Part shown: positions 1-6,726 of the stretch, piece by piece | Layout of the letters: each line of letters opens with the position of its first letter | How positions within the stretch are numbered: the stretch's first letter is position 1 | NCBI GenBank assembly: GCA_019420405.1 | Contig: JAHZHF010000103.1 | Span: forward strand, 1 to 9,491 | Reading direction: 5' to 3' | DNA length: 9,491 nucleotides | DNA from: Clostridiales bacterium | Lineage (GTDB): Bacteria > Bacillota > Clostridia > Lachnospirales > Lachnospiraceae | Notes under the pieces: generated by a model | The model's input: the letters and a program-made list of their open reading frames with translations, nothing else | The model's database searches: none | What the model was told of the DNA's origin: nothing | Position numbers and translations under genes: made by a program

Positions 1-17
1 TCATTTACTTTTTTCAT
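1..17 (-). CDS. Start of next gene in the sugar-transport operon (partial, five codons)
   Basis: Reading the minus strand, an ATG at 17-15 follows the binding-protein stop codon (40-38) by 20 bases and opens Met-Lys-Lys-Val-Asn before the window ends. A ribosome binding site AAAGGAG sits directly after that stop codon, about 12 bases from the ATG, and closely resembles the site in front of the binding-protein gene. A short basic start immediately after a sugar-binding-protein gene is the usual place and look of an ABC inner-membrane permease (MalF/MsmF type). Five codons cannot prove this; the identity is inferred from gene order only. Confidence 0.5.
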
Positions 18-37
18 AATTTAACCCAGCTCCTTTC

Positions 38-1321
38 CTACTCCGCGTTTCCATGCTCTTCATTATATTCCTGAACTGTACGGATGATATCTCTGTTATA
101 TCTCTGCCAGTCTTTGTCAAACTTCGTGAGGAATGCGTCCACATCCTTATTGATAAGGAATGTCTGGATCTGCGCGTCCACCGCCATCTCCGACGGATAA
201 TAGTGATCCTGATAGTCTGTCATATTGCCGGACTCAATAAACGGTTTCATACCGTCCAGCATCGGCGCAAGCTCGAAGTCTCCCTCTTTGCAGGGAACCG
301 CATTCTGATCGTCAATATAGTTCTGGATATTTTCATCCTTCAGGAGGAAATCGAGCACTTCATATGCCGCTTCCTTGTTTTCACATGCAGCCGTCACGGC
401 AAACATCAGGTCAACGCCCGAATTCAGCGTGTTCTTTGCGGCGTCGTCATTACCCGGCGTCACAAAAGAGTCTATGTTCATCTCCGGGTTTACAGAAAGG
501 ATCTGCGGTACCGCGTAACTTCCGATGGGATACATTGCGGACTCTCCATTAGCGAACGCAGTACATGCATCGTTGTACCCATAGGCGAACGGATCCTCCG
601 GGCCGTAGCTTACCAGTTCCAGGCATTTCTCCGCCGTCTCCCGGTATTCATCCATAAATGTCGTCTCACCCGCATTGACCTGCTTGCAGGTATCAGCCGG
701 CGCAAGGTCTACCGCCAGAGAGTTCCACGGTGCAAGGCAGGTCCATGTGTCCCGGAATCCGAAATAGAACGGCAGGATACCTTCCGACTGAATCTCCTCG
801 CAGAGGGCAATAAGTTCGTCCCACGTCTCGGGGATCTCCCATCCATGTTCCTCAAACATATCTCTGTTGTAGAGGATTCCCGCCGCGTTTGCCACGTAGG
901 GGACGCCGTAAGTTCCGTCCGCCGGCGTGATCTCAAGCCCCTCCAGGATATCGATATATGACTGCTTGATGTCAGCCAGTCCCGGATAATCCGATACGTC
1001 CGCCAGGATATCCGCATCTACATAATAAGAATAATTGATGTCCCCCCCTATGCCGATGATGTCTGGGTAATCCTCTCTGACAAACCGGGTCCTCATGATC
1101 GTGCTGGCATCATTCGGAGAACTGATGGTCAGATGGATATCATCATGGGAAGCGTTAAACGCCTCCTCCACCTGATCAAAATACGATGCAGCTTCCGGCT
1201 TATACTGCAGGATCTCGATCTCCGTCTTCCCGCTGTTCTCATCTGAGCCGCAGCCCGGAAGAATGGCCGCTGCGAGCATGGAAACCACAAGCGCCGCACT
1301 GATCACTTTTTTCTTTTTCAT
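38..1321 (-). CDS. Sugar ABC transporter substrate-binding lipoprotein
   Basis: This 427-residue protein is an extracellular solute-binding protein of the carbohydrate type (family 1, MalE/MsmE/RafE-like). It would capture an oligosaccharide outside the membrane and hand it to an ABC permease. The N-terminus has four lysines, a hydrophobic stretch (about 6-20) and a lipobox Leu-Pro-Gly-Cys with Cys24 as the lipid-anchored residue. The mature part has segments typical of the family, such as GVPYVANAAGILYNRDMF (139-156) and the GWEIPETWDEL motif near 160-170. Length is normal. The start is backed by a GGAAGGAG site 11 bases upstream. It is transcribed away from an AraC regulator, and a probable permease gene follows. 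With a GH36 alpha-galactosidase nearby, an alpha-galactoside such as raffinose or melibiose is the likely ligand, but ligand identity is inference. The family call is firm. Confidence 0.93.
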   Translation of the reverse strand: MKKKKVISAALVVSMLAAAILPGCGSDENSGKTEIEILQYKPEAASYFDQVEEAFNASHDDIHLTISSPNDASTIMRTRFVREDYPDIIGIGGDINYSYYVDADILADVSDYPGLADIKQSYIDILEGLEITPADGTYGVPYVANAAGILYNRDMFEEHGWEIPETWDELIALCEEIQSEGILPFYFGFRDTWTCLAPWNSLAVDLAPADTCKQVNAGETTFMDEYRETAEKCLELVSYGPEDPFAYGYNDACTAFANGESAMYPIGSYAVPQILSVNPEMNIDSFVTPGNDDAAKNTLNSGVDLMFAVTAACENKEAAYEVLDFLLKDENIQNYIDDQNAVPCKEGDFELAPMLDGMKPFIESGNMTDYQDHYYPSEMAVDAQIQTFLINKDVDAFLTKFDKDWQRYNRDIIRTVQEYNEEHGNAE

Positions 1322-1412
1322 AGTAATTTCAGCTCCTTCCTTTTAGCTTTTCCGCTTGTAATTCCATTTTAGCATCGCAAATTTTTTTATAAAATATCCA
1401 TATTATCCATGT

Positions 1413-1440
1413 TTTATACCAAAATGCGATATATATTCAA
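1413..1440 (-). promoter_or_regulatory. Candidate promoter for the binding-protein operon
   Basis: On the minus strand a TTGAAT (-35, 1440-1435) is followed after 16 bases by TATAAA (-10, 1418-1413). Transcription would start near 1406, leaving a leader of about 85 bases before the ATG at 1321. The predicted start point falls inside one copy of the ATTATCCAT repeat, which suggests control at this site. The assignment rests on consensus match only. Confidence 0.45.
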
Positions 1441-1476
1441 TTTATGTAAAGTCAGGTCGCATTAAGATATAATTCA

Positions 1477-1485
1477 TGTTATAAT
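1477..1485 (+). promoter_or_regulatory. Candidate extended -10 promoter for the first AraC gene
   Basis: TGTTATAAT (1477-1485) is a perfect extended -10 element (TGnTATAAT). No good -35 lies at the right distance, which an extended -10 can tolerate. A second TATAAT at 1468-1473 is a weaker alternative. Transcription would start near 1492, giving a leader of about 65 bases before the ATG at 1558. The -10 overlaps the second ATTATCCAT repeat, which would suit autoregulation. Confidence 0.45.
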
Positions 1486-1557
1486 TATCCATATATGAAG
1501 CTAAAGGAATTTACTTTTTGAGCAAAATACACATAACGACTAAGCAAGGAGACTTAT

Positions 1558-2406
1558 ATGAGCAAACCTGTATTTTCCATATTCCCCAGTGAAAACTTTG
1601 TGGATCTGAGCCTGTACCAGTACGGAATGGAACAGTGTCCGCCCGCCTATTCGTTTGGTCCCGCCACAAGGAACCACTACCTGTTCCATTATGTCCTGTC
1701 CGGAACCGGAAGACTGATTGCCAACGATTCCAGAGGCATTTCCCATGAATATCAAATCAGAACCGGTGAGGGATTCATGATCTTCCCTCGGCAGATCAAC
1801 ACATACATTGCTGATCCGAAACTGCCCTGGGAATATATCTGGATTGAGTTCGATGGCATGCGCGCACGGGAGATCATCGAAACAGCAGGACTTTCTCCCG
1901 ATCATCCGGTTTACCACGCCTTATACAAAGACCTCCGGGAAAATATGAAAGACGAAATGCTCTACATTGCCGAGCACCACAGCGCGCCGCCTTTTCATCT
2001 TATGGGCCATCTCTATCTCTTTATTGATTATCTCTCCCGTTCATCGTCATCGCAGATTGCGGCAAACGGCCGAATAAGGGATTTCTATATAAAAGAAGCG
2101 CTCAACTACATCGAACAGAACTTCCAGAACGATATCTCTGTCGAAAACATTGCTTCTTTCTGCGGACTGAACCGCACATATTTCGGGCGTATCTTCAAAG
2201 AAACTGTCGGGAAATCCCCTCAGCAGTTCCTGCTCAGCTACCGGATGTCCAAGGCTGCGCAACTGCTCAAACTGACAGGCCTGAGCATCAGCGATATCGG
2301 GAATGCCGTGGGATATCCGAACCAGCTTCATTTTTCAAGAGCATTCAAGAATGTATATGGTCTGTCGCCGAGAGAATGGCGGAATAAGAACCGCATAGTA
2401 AAGTAA
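1558..2406 (+). CDS. AraC-family transcriptional regulator, MsmR-like
   Basis: This 282-residue cytoplasmic regulator has an N-terminal cupin-like sensing domain (about 25-110, including YLFHYVLSGTGRL at 41-53) and a C-terminal AraC DNA-binding domain (about 175-280). The first helix-turn-helix spans about 193-214 and the second about 243-265. The closing GYPNQLHFSRAFKNVYGLSP pattern is typical of AraC/XylS proteins. The ATG is preceded by AAGGAG with a 6-base spacer. It is divergent from the sugar-binding-protein gene and convergent with the GH36 gene, the arrangement expected of a local activator for alpha-galactoside use (compare MsmR of the streptococcal msm locus). It is clearly related to the regulator at 4844-5668; both share an FGPA-x-R-x-x-Y-x-FHY segment. 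The last codons form one arm of its own terminator. The effector is not known. Confidence 0.92.
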   Translation: MSKPVFSIFPSENFVDLSLYQYGMEQCPPAYSFGPATRNHYLFHYVLSGTGRLIANDSRGISHEYQIRTGEGFMIFPRQINTYIADPKLPWEYIWIEFDGMRAREIIETAGLSPDHPVYHALYKDLRENMKDEMLYIAEHHSAPPFHLMGHLYLFIDYLSRSSSSQIAANGRIRDFYIKEALNYIEQNFQNDISVENIASFCGLNRTYFGRIFKETVGKSPQQFLLSYRMSKAAQLLKLTGLSISDIGNAVGYPNQLHFSRAFKNVYGLSPREWRNKNRIVK

Positions 2407-2424
2407 CTATGCGGTTCTTATTTC
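2381..2424. terminator. Strong hairpin terminator overlapping the AraC 3' end, probably bidirectional
   Basis: The arm at 2381-2399 pairs with 2406-2424 around a 6-base loop (AAAGTA). This gives 19 pairs with a single G-U, 14 of them an uninterrupted match nearest the loop. A T-rich stretch (TTATTTCTCTGTT) closes and follows the stem on the plus strand. The AraC stop codon (2404-2406) lies at the loop, so the last codons are part of the hairpin. On the minus strand the mirror hairpin lies about 60 bases after the GH36 stop and has its own T-rich end, so it can serve both convergent genes. The remaining bases, 2425-2483, hold nothing else recognisable. Confidence 0.85.
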
Positions 2425-2483
2425 TCTGTTCCCGCGCAGCCGGCCTGACGATGTAATTACGAAAAGACGACTGGAGAATCGGA

Positions 2484-4742
2484 CTATGAAAAACATTCCT
2501 CCTTTCTCTCTGCCTTCAGGATAAAGAGCCTGGACTCAAAATCCGCCAGTCCTTCTCCGTCCGGAACCTCTCCGCTTACAGCATCCGATGTAACAAGACC
2601 AATGTACATCAGTTCATCTCCGCGGAAAGTTCCATAGAACTTCTCAACGTCCCGGCATACTGTAATCTCATACAGGAGCTCTTCATCCAGTCCCTTCAGA
2701 CACATTCTCGTATAAGGCTGGTTTGTTCCACTGAGCACACGGAACCATCCGACGACTGCTTCTTGCTTATCCTCACTCACCACCATCCAGCCAGTCACAT
2801 TTCCTTCAAACGGACTCTCCAGCCGGTAGAAAGTACCGAACTGGAAAAGAGAGCGGTACTTTTTCATGAATTGAATCTGTTCTTTTATCTTCTCCTGTTC
2901 CTTTTCTGTCAGAGAATTCAGATCCAGCTCATAGCCGAATGTGCCGAAGTAAGCCACATTCGCTCTTGTATGCAGAGGAGTCACCCTTCCCGTCTGATGG
3001 TTCGGGACAGCAGATACATGGCTTCCCATACAGCTCAGCGGATAGCAATAAGAGGTTCCGTACTGAATCTTCAGTCTCTCAACCGCGTCCGAATCATCAC
3101 TGGTCCACGCCTGCGGCGCGTAATAGAGCATTCCGGGGTCAAAACGTGCTCCGCCACTGGCACAGGACTCAAAGAGAATATGGGGGAATCTCTCTGTCAG
3201 CCTCTCATACAGATCATACACCCCAAGGATATAGCGGTGGAACACTTCGCCCTGCCTGTCCGCAGGGAGAGCCGGGCTGAAGCATTCTGTAATGCTCCTG
3301 TTCATATCCCATTTAATATAAGAAATATCTGCCTCCCGCAGAATCTTTTCCATCATGCCATAGATGCAGTCAACTACTTCTTTTCTTGAAAAGTCCAGTA
3401 CATACTGAAACCTGCCGTGGGACGACGGTCTGCCGGGTACATGAAGTATCCAGTCCGGATGAGCGCGGTAGAGATCAGAGTCTTTATTCACCATTTCCGG
3501 CTCAAACCAAAGACCGAACTTCATCCCCAGTTCCCCGATACGGCGCGCCAGTCCGGCAATGCCATTCGGAAGACGATCACGATTTGGCGTCCAGTCTCCC
3601 AGGCCCGCGCGTTCCGTGCATCGTTTTCCGAACCATCCGTCATCCAGTACAAATAATTCTACGCCGCAGTCTTTTGCTTTCCTGGCAATCTCCAATATTT
3701 TTTCCTCATCGAAATCCATATAAGTGGCTTCCCAGTTATTGATGAGAACAGGACGTTCTCTGTCCCTCCAGCGTCCTCTGGCCAGTCTTTTCCGATACAG
3801 ACAATGGAAAGTCTGGCTCAGATCATTCAGCCCCCTGTCTGTGTAAGCCATCACCGCCTCCGGCGTCTGGAACATCTCTCCCGGCTCCAATTTCCAGTCA
3901 AAACAGTCCGGATGTATTCCCAGCAGAATTCTTGCAGTGCCATGAGAGCCAACCTCTGCCTGAGCCAGAAAATTTCCGCTGTAAATAAAGCTGAACCCAA
4001 TAGCCTCCCCCTGAAACTCATCCGCATGAGGCCGCTTTAATATAACAAACGGATTATGTTCGTGGGAGGAATGACCCCTTCTGCTCCCTACGGACAAAAC
4101 TCCCTCTTCCAGAGTTCTTACCTTAAGATGCCTTTCCCTGGCCCACGCTCCGGAGAATTGCATCCAGTCGTAGTTATGATCCGGCAGATCCAGACACAGG
4201 CTCATGGCATTAGTAAGATGCAGGTTCTCTCTGCCTCCGTTCACAAATCTGGCGCTCCTCGCAATAACACTTCTGTCAGTAAAAATCGTATAAAAAAGCT
4301 CGAGAGAAAGCCCCGTAAATTCATCTTCAAGGGCCAGTATCAGTGTAGCCGCTTCGTTCTCCGCTTCAACATAAGTTGCCGGAAGTCCTTCAAGCCCCGG
4401 CTTTCCACTTATAATATGATGCCCTTTATAGATAAAATTAGTGATTTTGCTGCCGTTCTCCTGGAGCACCTCCACCGCAGGCATCCTGTAGTCTCCTGTC
4501 CCATAGGATGGATACTCCTGTCGAATATGATCCAGACTGAAAGATTTGCTGTCCTCAAACACACAGGACGACATGGGACGGGGTAAAGTCTCCAGGAGAT
4601 AAGAAAAATCCTCTCTGTCACGAACCTTTTTTCCAAAATACAACTGCCCCATCTGTCCATTGGGAAGTACCTGCATAATGTAGCTGATCCTGTCATTATA
4701 CAGATGAAATGTTTTGTTTGCTTTCTTGAATGCTATCTCCAC
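2484..4742 (-). CDS. aga: Alpha-galactosidase, glycoside hydrolase family 36
   Basis: The enzyme removes terminal alpha-linked galactose from melibiose, raffinose and related sugars. The 752-residue length fits bacterial GH36 (about 730-750), and no signal peptide is seen, so it acts in the cytoplasm after uptake. The order is an N-terminal beta-sandwich, a central TIM barrel and a C-terminal beta domain. Barrel motifs: NNWEATYMDF (335-344), LDDGW with Asp367-Asp368, KWDMNR with the probable nucleophile Asp479, SCASGGARFD (526-535, usually GGGRFD), and WTSDDSD with the probable acid/base at Asp549 or Asp550. I chose GTG at 4742 because AGGAGG (4756-4751) lies 8 bases upstream and the product then begins with the usual family start (EIAF..FHLYN). 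An in-frame TTG at 4769 lies upstream of that site and has none of its own. It is convergent with one AraC gene and downstream of a second. Family is firm; the exact substrate is inferred. Confidence 0.96.
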   Translation of the reverse strand: MEIAFKKANKTFHLYNDRISYIMQVLPNGQMGQLYFGKKVRDREDFSYLLETLPRPMSSCVFEDSKSFSLDHIRQEYPSYGTGDYRMPAVEVLQENGSKITNFIYKGHHIISGKPGLEGLPATYVEAENEAATLILALEDEFTGLSLELFYTIFTDRSVIARSARFVNGGRENLHLTNAMSLCLDLPDHNYDWMQFSGAWARERHLKVRTLEEGVLSVGSRRGHSSHEHNPFVILKRPHADEFQGEAIGFSFIYSGNFLAQAEVGSHGTARILLGIHPDCFDWKLEPGEMFQTPEAVMAYTDRGLNDLSQTFHCLYRKRLARGRWRDRERPVLINNWEATYMDFDEEKILEIARKAKDCGVELFVLDDGWFGKRCTERAGLGDWTPNRDRLPNGIAGLARRIGELGMKFGLWFEPEMVNKDSDLYRAHPDWILHVPGRPSSHGRFQYVLDFSRKEVVDCIYGMMEKILREADISYIKWDMNRSITECFSPALPADRQGEVFHRYILGVYDLYERLTERFPHILFESCASGGARFDPGMLYYAPQAWTSDDSDAVERLKIQYGTSYCYPLSCMGSHVSAVPNHQTGRVTPLHTRANVAYFGTFGYELDLNSLTEKEQEKIKEQIQFMKKYRSLFQFGTFYRLESPFEGNVTGWMVVSEDKQEAVVGWFRVLSGTNQPYTRMCLKGLDEELLYEITVCRDVEKFYGTFRGDELMYIGLVTSDAVSGEVPDGEGLADFESRLFILKAERKEECFS

Positions 4743-4750
4743 TTTCTCTT

Positions 4751-4756
4751 CCTCCT
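4751..4756 (-). promoter_or_regulatory. Ribosome binding site that sets the GH36 start
   Basis: The minus strand reads AGGAGG at 4756-4751, 8 bases before a GTG at 4742. This is a full consensus site at optimal spacing. It lies inside the reading frame that would open at the TTG at 4769, so the longer version is unlikely. Confidence 0.85.
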
Positions 4757-4784
4757 GCAATATTTTCAATACTTTTTACATCGT

Positions 4785-4790
4785 ATTATA
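4785..4790 (-). promoter_or_regulatory. Candidate -10 element for the GH36 gene, no consensus -35
   Basis: A perfect TATAAT lies on the minus strand at 4790-4785, about 30 bases before the GH36 ribosome binding site. The hexamer 17 bases upstream reads CTACCC, which does not resemble TTGACA. A good -10 with a poor -35 is typical of activator-dependent promoters, which fits control by one of the two AraC regulators. No hairpin terminator is visible between the upstream AraC gene and this element, so read-through from that gene is also possible. Confidence 0.45.
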
Positions 4791-4843
4791 TATAAGACGG
4801 AAGAAAAGGGTAGTCTCATAAGTTAAGAAAAACAGTCAAAATG

Positions 4844-5668
4844 TTATATTGTTCGTTTTTTATACACGGACGGCGCAACCCCCATCCTCGCTTTGAATAG
4901 TTTTGAAAATCCCAGCGTATTCTGGTATCCGCAGGACATGGCCACACTCTCTATAGACAGCTCCGTAATCTCCAGCAGCTGCGCGGCTCTGGTAATACGA
5001 AAATTTGTCAAATATTCTTTCGGCGACATACCGAACTGTTCTTTAAAAAGCGTATAAAGATAACTCCTGTTAATCCCCACATAATCCGCGATCTCTCCCA
5101 CCTGCAGAGGATAGGAAAAATGATTCTGGATGTATTCTACCGCCTTGCGAATATAGAAATTGTCTGTTCCCGTTCGCCGCTCCGCATCAGTCTCCATATG
5201 CCGGGCCAGTACAGATATAAACTCATATAAAAGCCCCTCCAACAGATACTCGTTCGCCACAGTATATGTCTTGTTCTCCAGCATGGCGAGAACAATCCTT
5301 TGCAGTTCCTCCCCGCGTCCGCACCGGCATACGGGCCTTTCTCTGTTCAATCCAAGTTCTCTTAGATACGCTCCCGCTTTTTCTCCGCCAAACCCGACCC
5401 ACAGGTAGGACCACGGTTCTTCGCAGTCTGCCTCATAGTAGGTAACAACCTCCGGCTCGATAAGAAACCCCTGGCCGGCGCACAGATTATAGGTTTCTTT
5501 CCCGACAGAAAACCGGCCTTTTCCTTCGATAATATAGTGAAAAATATAGTTTGGCCGCACCGCCGGCCCGAAATTGTGGAGCGGCCGGCATTTAGCATAA
5601 CCGCAAAAACACAGGTACAGATCGGAAAATTTTCTGTTTTTCAATTGCAGGACGTTTGCTTCTTCCAT
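4844..5668 (-). CDS. Second AraC-family transcriptional regulator
   Basis: This 274-residue regulator has an N-terminal cupin-like sensing domain (about 28-100, with YIFHYIIEGKGRF at 41-53) and a C-terminal AraC DNA-binding domain (about 170-274). The helix-turn-helices lie near 188-210 and 238-260 (LSIESVAMSCGYQNTLGFSK). It closely parallels the regulator at 1558-2406 over its whole length, so the two are paralogues. The ATG at 5668 has AGAGGG 7 bases upstream; an in-frame TTG at 5674 is only one base from that site and is rejected. The gene follows the terminator of the sugar-kinase gene and precedes the GH36 gene in the same direction by about 100 bases. Regulation of GH36 is therefore likely but inferred. 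No convincing promoter of its own is visible in the short gap. The N-terminal half is cysteine-rich (Cys20, 22, 27, 63, 82, 114, 116), unlike its paralogue. Confidence 0.91.
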   Translation of the reverse strand: MEEANVLQLKNRKFSDLYLCFCGYAKCRPLHNFGPAVRPNYIFHYIIEGKGRFSVGKETYNLCAGQGFLIEPEVVTYYEADCEEPWSYLWVGFGGEKAGAYLRELGLNRERPVCRCGRGEELQRIVLAMLENKTYTVANEYLLEGLLYEFISVLARHMETDAERRTGTDNFYIRKAVEYIQNHFSYPLQVGEIADYVGINRSYLYTLFKEQFGMSPKEYLTNFRITRAAQLLEITELSIESVAMSCGYQNTLGFSKLFKARMGVAPSVYKKRTI

Positions 5669-5697
5669 ATTCAAACCCTCTTATAATACTTATCGTG

Positions 5698-5745
5698 AGA
5701 AAGCAAAACCACCGGCCCGGAATATCCTCTCAAAGCCGATGGTTT
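5698..5745 (-). terminator. Hairpin terminator after the sugar-kinase gene
   Basis: On the minus strand AAACCATCGGC (5745-5735) pairs with GCCGGTGGTTT (5716-5706): 11 pairs with one G-U and an 18-base loop. A modest T-rich tail (TGCTTTCT) follows. It begins six bases after the kinase stop codon and separates that gene run from the AraC gene. The tail is weaker than ideal. Confidence 0.7.
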
Positions 5746-5750
5746 GGTTC

Positions 5751-6710
5751 CTATCCTTTTATGAGCGCTTCCACTTCCATTCTCTCCGGCATCGCCTTGA
5801 TCGCGCCCTTTTTTGTGGTAACAATCGCCGCAGCCGCATTCGCGAAGGTCAGCATCTCTCCTAACTGCTCTTCTGTCAGATTGTAAAAATCATGTTCCAG
5901 AATGTAAGTTAAGGAACTTCCGCCGAAGGTATCTCCCGCTCCGGTTGTCTCGATCGTCTTAACGGAAAATCCGGGACGCTCCACACGCATTCCCTTGTAG
6001 TAAGCGCGGCTTCCATCCTTTCCCATAGTCAGAAGGATCAGCGGAATATCATATTTTTCCTGGAGATAGGCAATCCCCTCGTCATAGTCCTCTTTTCCGG
6101 ACACAAACTGGATCTCGTTATCGGAGATCTTCAGGATATCGCATTTGCTGAACCCATACTCCATCTGCTCTTTTGCCAGATCCAGAGAGCTCCAGAGCGG
6201 AGGACGCAGATTCGGGTCAAAGGAAATCAGGCATCCGCCCTCTTTGGCCGCATCCACGGCTTTCTTCGTCGCCGCGCGGACGCCGTCATGAGTCATTGAA
6301 AGTGTGCCGAAATGGAATATTTTAGCTTCCTTAATAAAATCAGAATCCACCTCATCCTCTGTCAGCATCATGTCCGCTCCCGGATTCCTGTAAAAAGAAA
6401 ACTCTCTGTCTCCATCCGGGTAAGTATGCACGAATGCCAGCGTTGTATTCACGCTGTCATCCATCACCAAATGGGACGCATCGATTCCTGCCTCTGTGAT
6501 CGTATCTCGAAGAAGTGTTCCGAACTGATCCTGCCCTACTTTACCTACAAAAGCCGTCTTCTTGCCCATTTTGTTCAGAAGCGCCAGCACATTGCAGGGC
6601 GCCCCTCCCGGACACGCCTCAAACAGGTTGTTCCCCTGCTCGCTCTTTCCGTTCATCGGAAAATCAATCAACAGCTCACCGAGAGCGATCACATCATATT
6701 TTTTCTCCAT
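5751..6710 (-). CDS. PfkB-family sugar kinase, probable fructokinase
   Basis: This 319-residue cytoplasmic kinase of the ribokinase/PfkB family most likely makes fructose 6-phosphate from fructose and ATP. Early motifs are GELLIDF (11-17) and the first signature GGAPCNVLALLNKMG (35-49). The FDPNLRP segment (164-170) is typical of fructokinases, and the second signature TTGAGDTF has the catalytic base at Asp260. Length is normal. The ATG is preceded by AGGAGG 9 bases away. It lies 16 bases after the stop of the GTPase at 6727-7674, so the two are probably co-transcribed, and a hairpin terminator follows. Function fits the nearby alpha-galactosidase, because raffinose without galactose is sucrose, but no sucrose-splitting enzyme is in the window. 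Other PfkB substrates (2-keto-3-deoxygluconate, tagatose 6-phosphate) fit the motifs less well. Confidence 0.9.
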   Translation of the reverse strand: MEKKYDVIALGELLIDFPMNGKSEQGNNLFEACPGGAPCNVLALLNKMGKKTAFVGKVGQDQFGTLLRDTITEAGIDASHLVMDDSVNTTLAFVHTYPDGDREFSFYRNPGADMMLTEDEVDSDFIKEAKIFHFGTLSMTHDGVRAATKKAVDAAKEGGCLISFDPNLRPPLWSSLDLAKEQMEYGFSKCDILKISDNEIQFVSGKEDYDEGIAYLQEKYDIPLILLTMGKDGSRAYYKGMRVERPGFSVKTIETTGAGDTFGGSSLTYILEHDFYNLTEEQLGEMLTFANAAAAIVTTKKGAIKAMPERMEVEALIKG

Positions 6711-6726
6711 AACTATGTTCCTCCTG

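Larger units (their letters stand above)
1375..1492. repeat. Bipartite direct repeat, probable regulator operator
   Basis: The two-part motif TCGCA, 22 bases, ATTATCCAT occurs twice with identical internal spacing: 1375-1379 with 1402-1410, and 1457-1461 with 1484-1492. The copies are 82 bases apart, close to eight helical turns. A near copy, AATATCCAT (1393-1401), abuts the first ATTATCCAT, and an inverted TCGCA (TGCGA, 1425-1429) lies between the copies. The repeats sit between the divergent binding-protein and AraC genes, over the predicted start points of both promoters. AraC-family proteins often bind paired direct repeats and can loop DNA between them, so this is a plausible operator. 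The region is AT-rich, so chance similarity is not excluded. Confidence 0.5.

Noticed and set aside
53..961. Long plus-strand open frame (302 codons) opposite the binding-protein gene
   Set aside because: No ribosome binding site, no recognisable domain and low-complexity composition; the minus-strand protein is a clear family member over the same bases.
1346..1361. Catabolite (cre) operator upstream of the binding-protein gene
   Set aside because: TTACAAGCGGAAAAGC on the minus strand shares only the central AAGCG with the cre consensus and lacks the conserved flanking bases and symmetry.
2763..4586. Several plus-strand open frames opposite the GH36 gene
   Set aside because: They overlap each other in different frames, resemble no known protein, and lie over conserved GH36 motifs on the other strand.
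5669..5674. TTG start for the second AraC gene
   Set aside because: Only one base separates it from the ribosome binding site, while the ATG at 5668 has a 7-base spacer.
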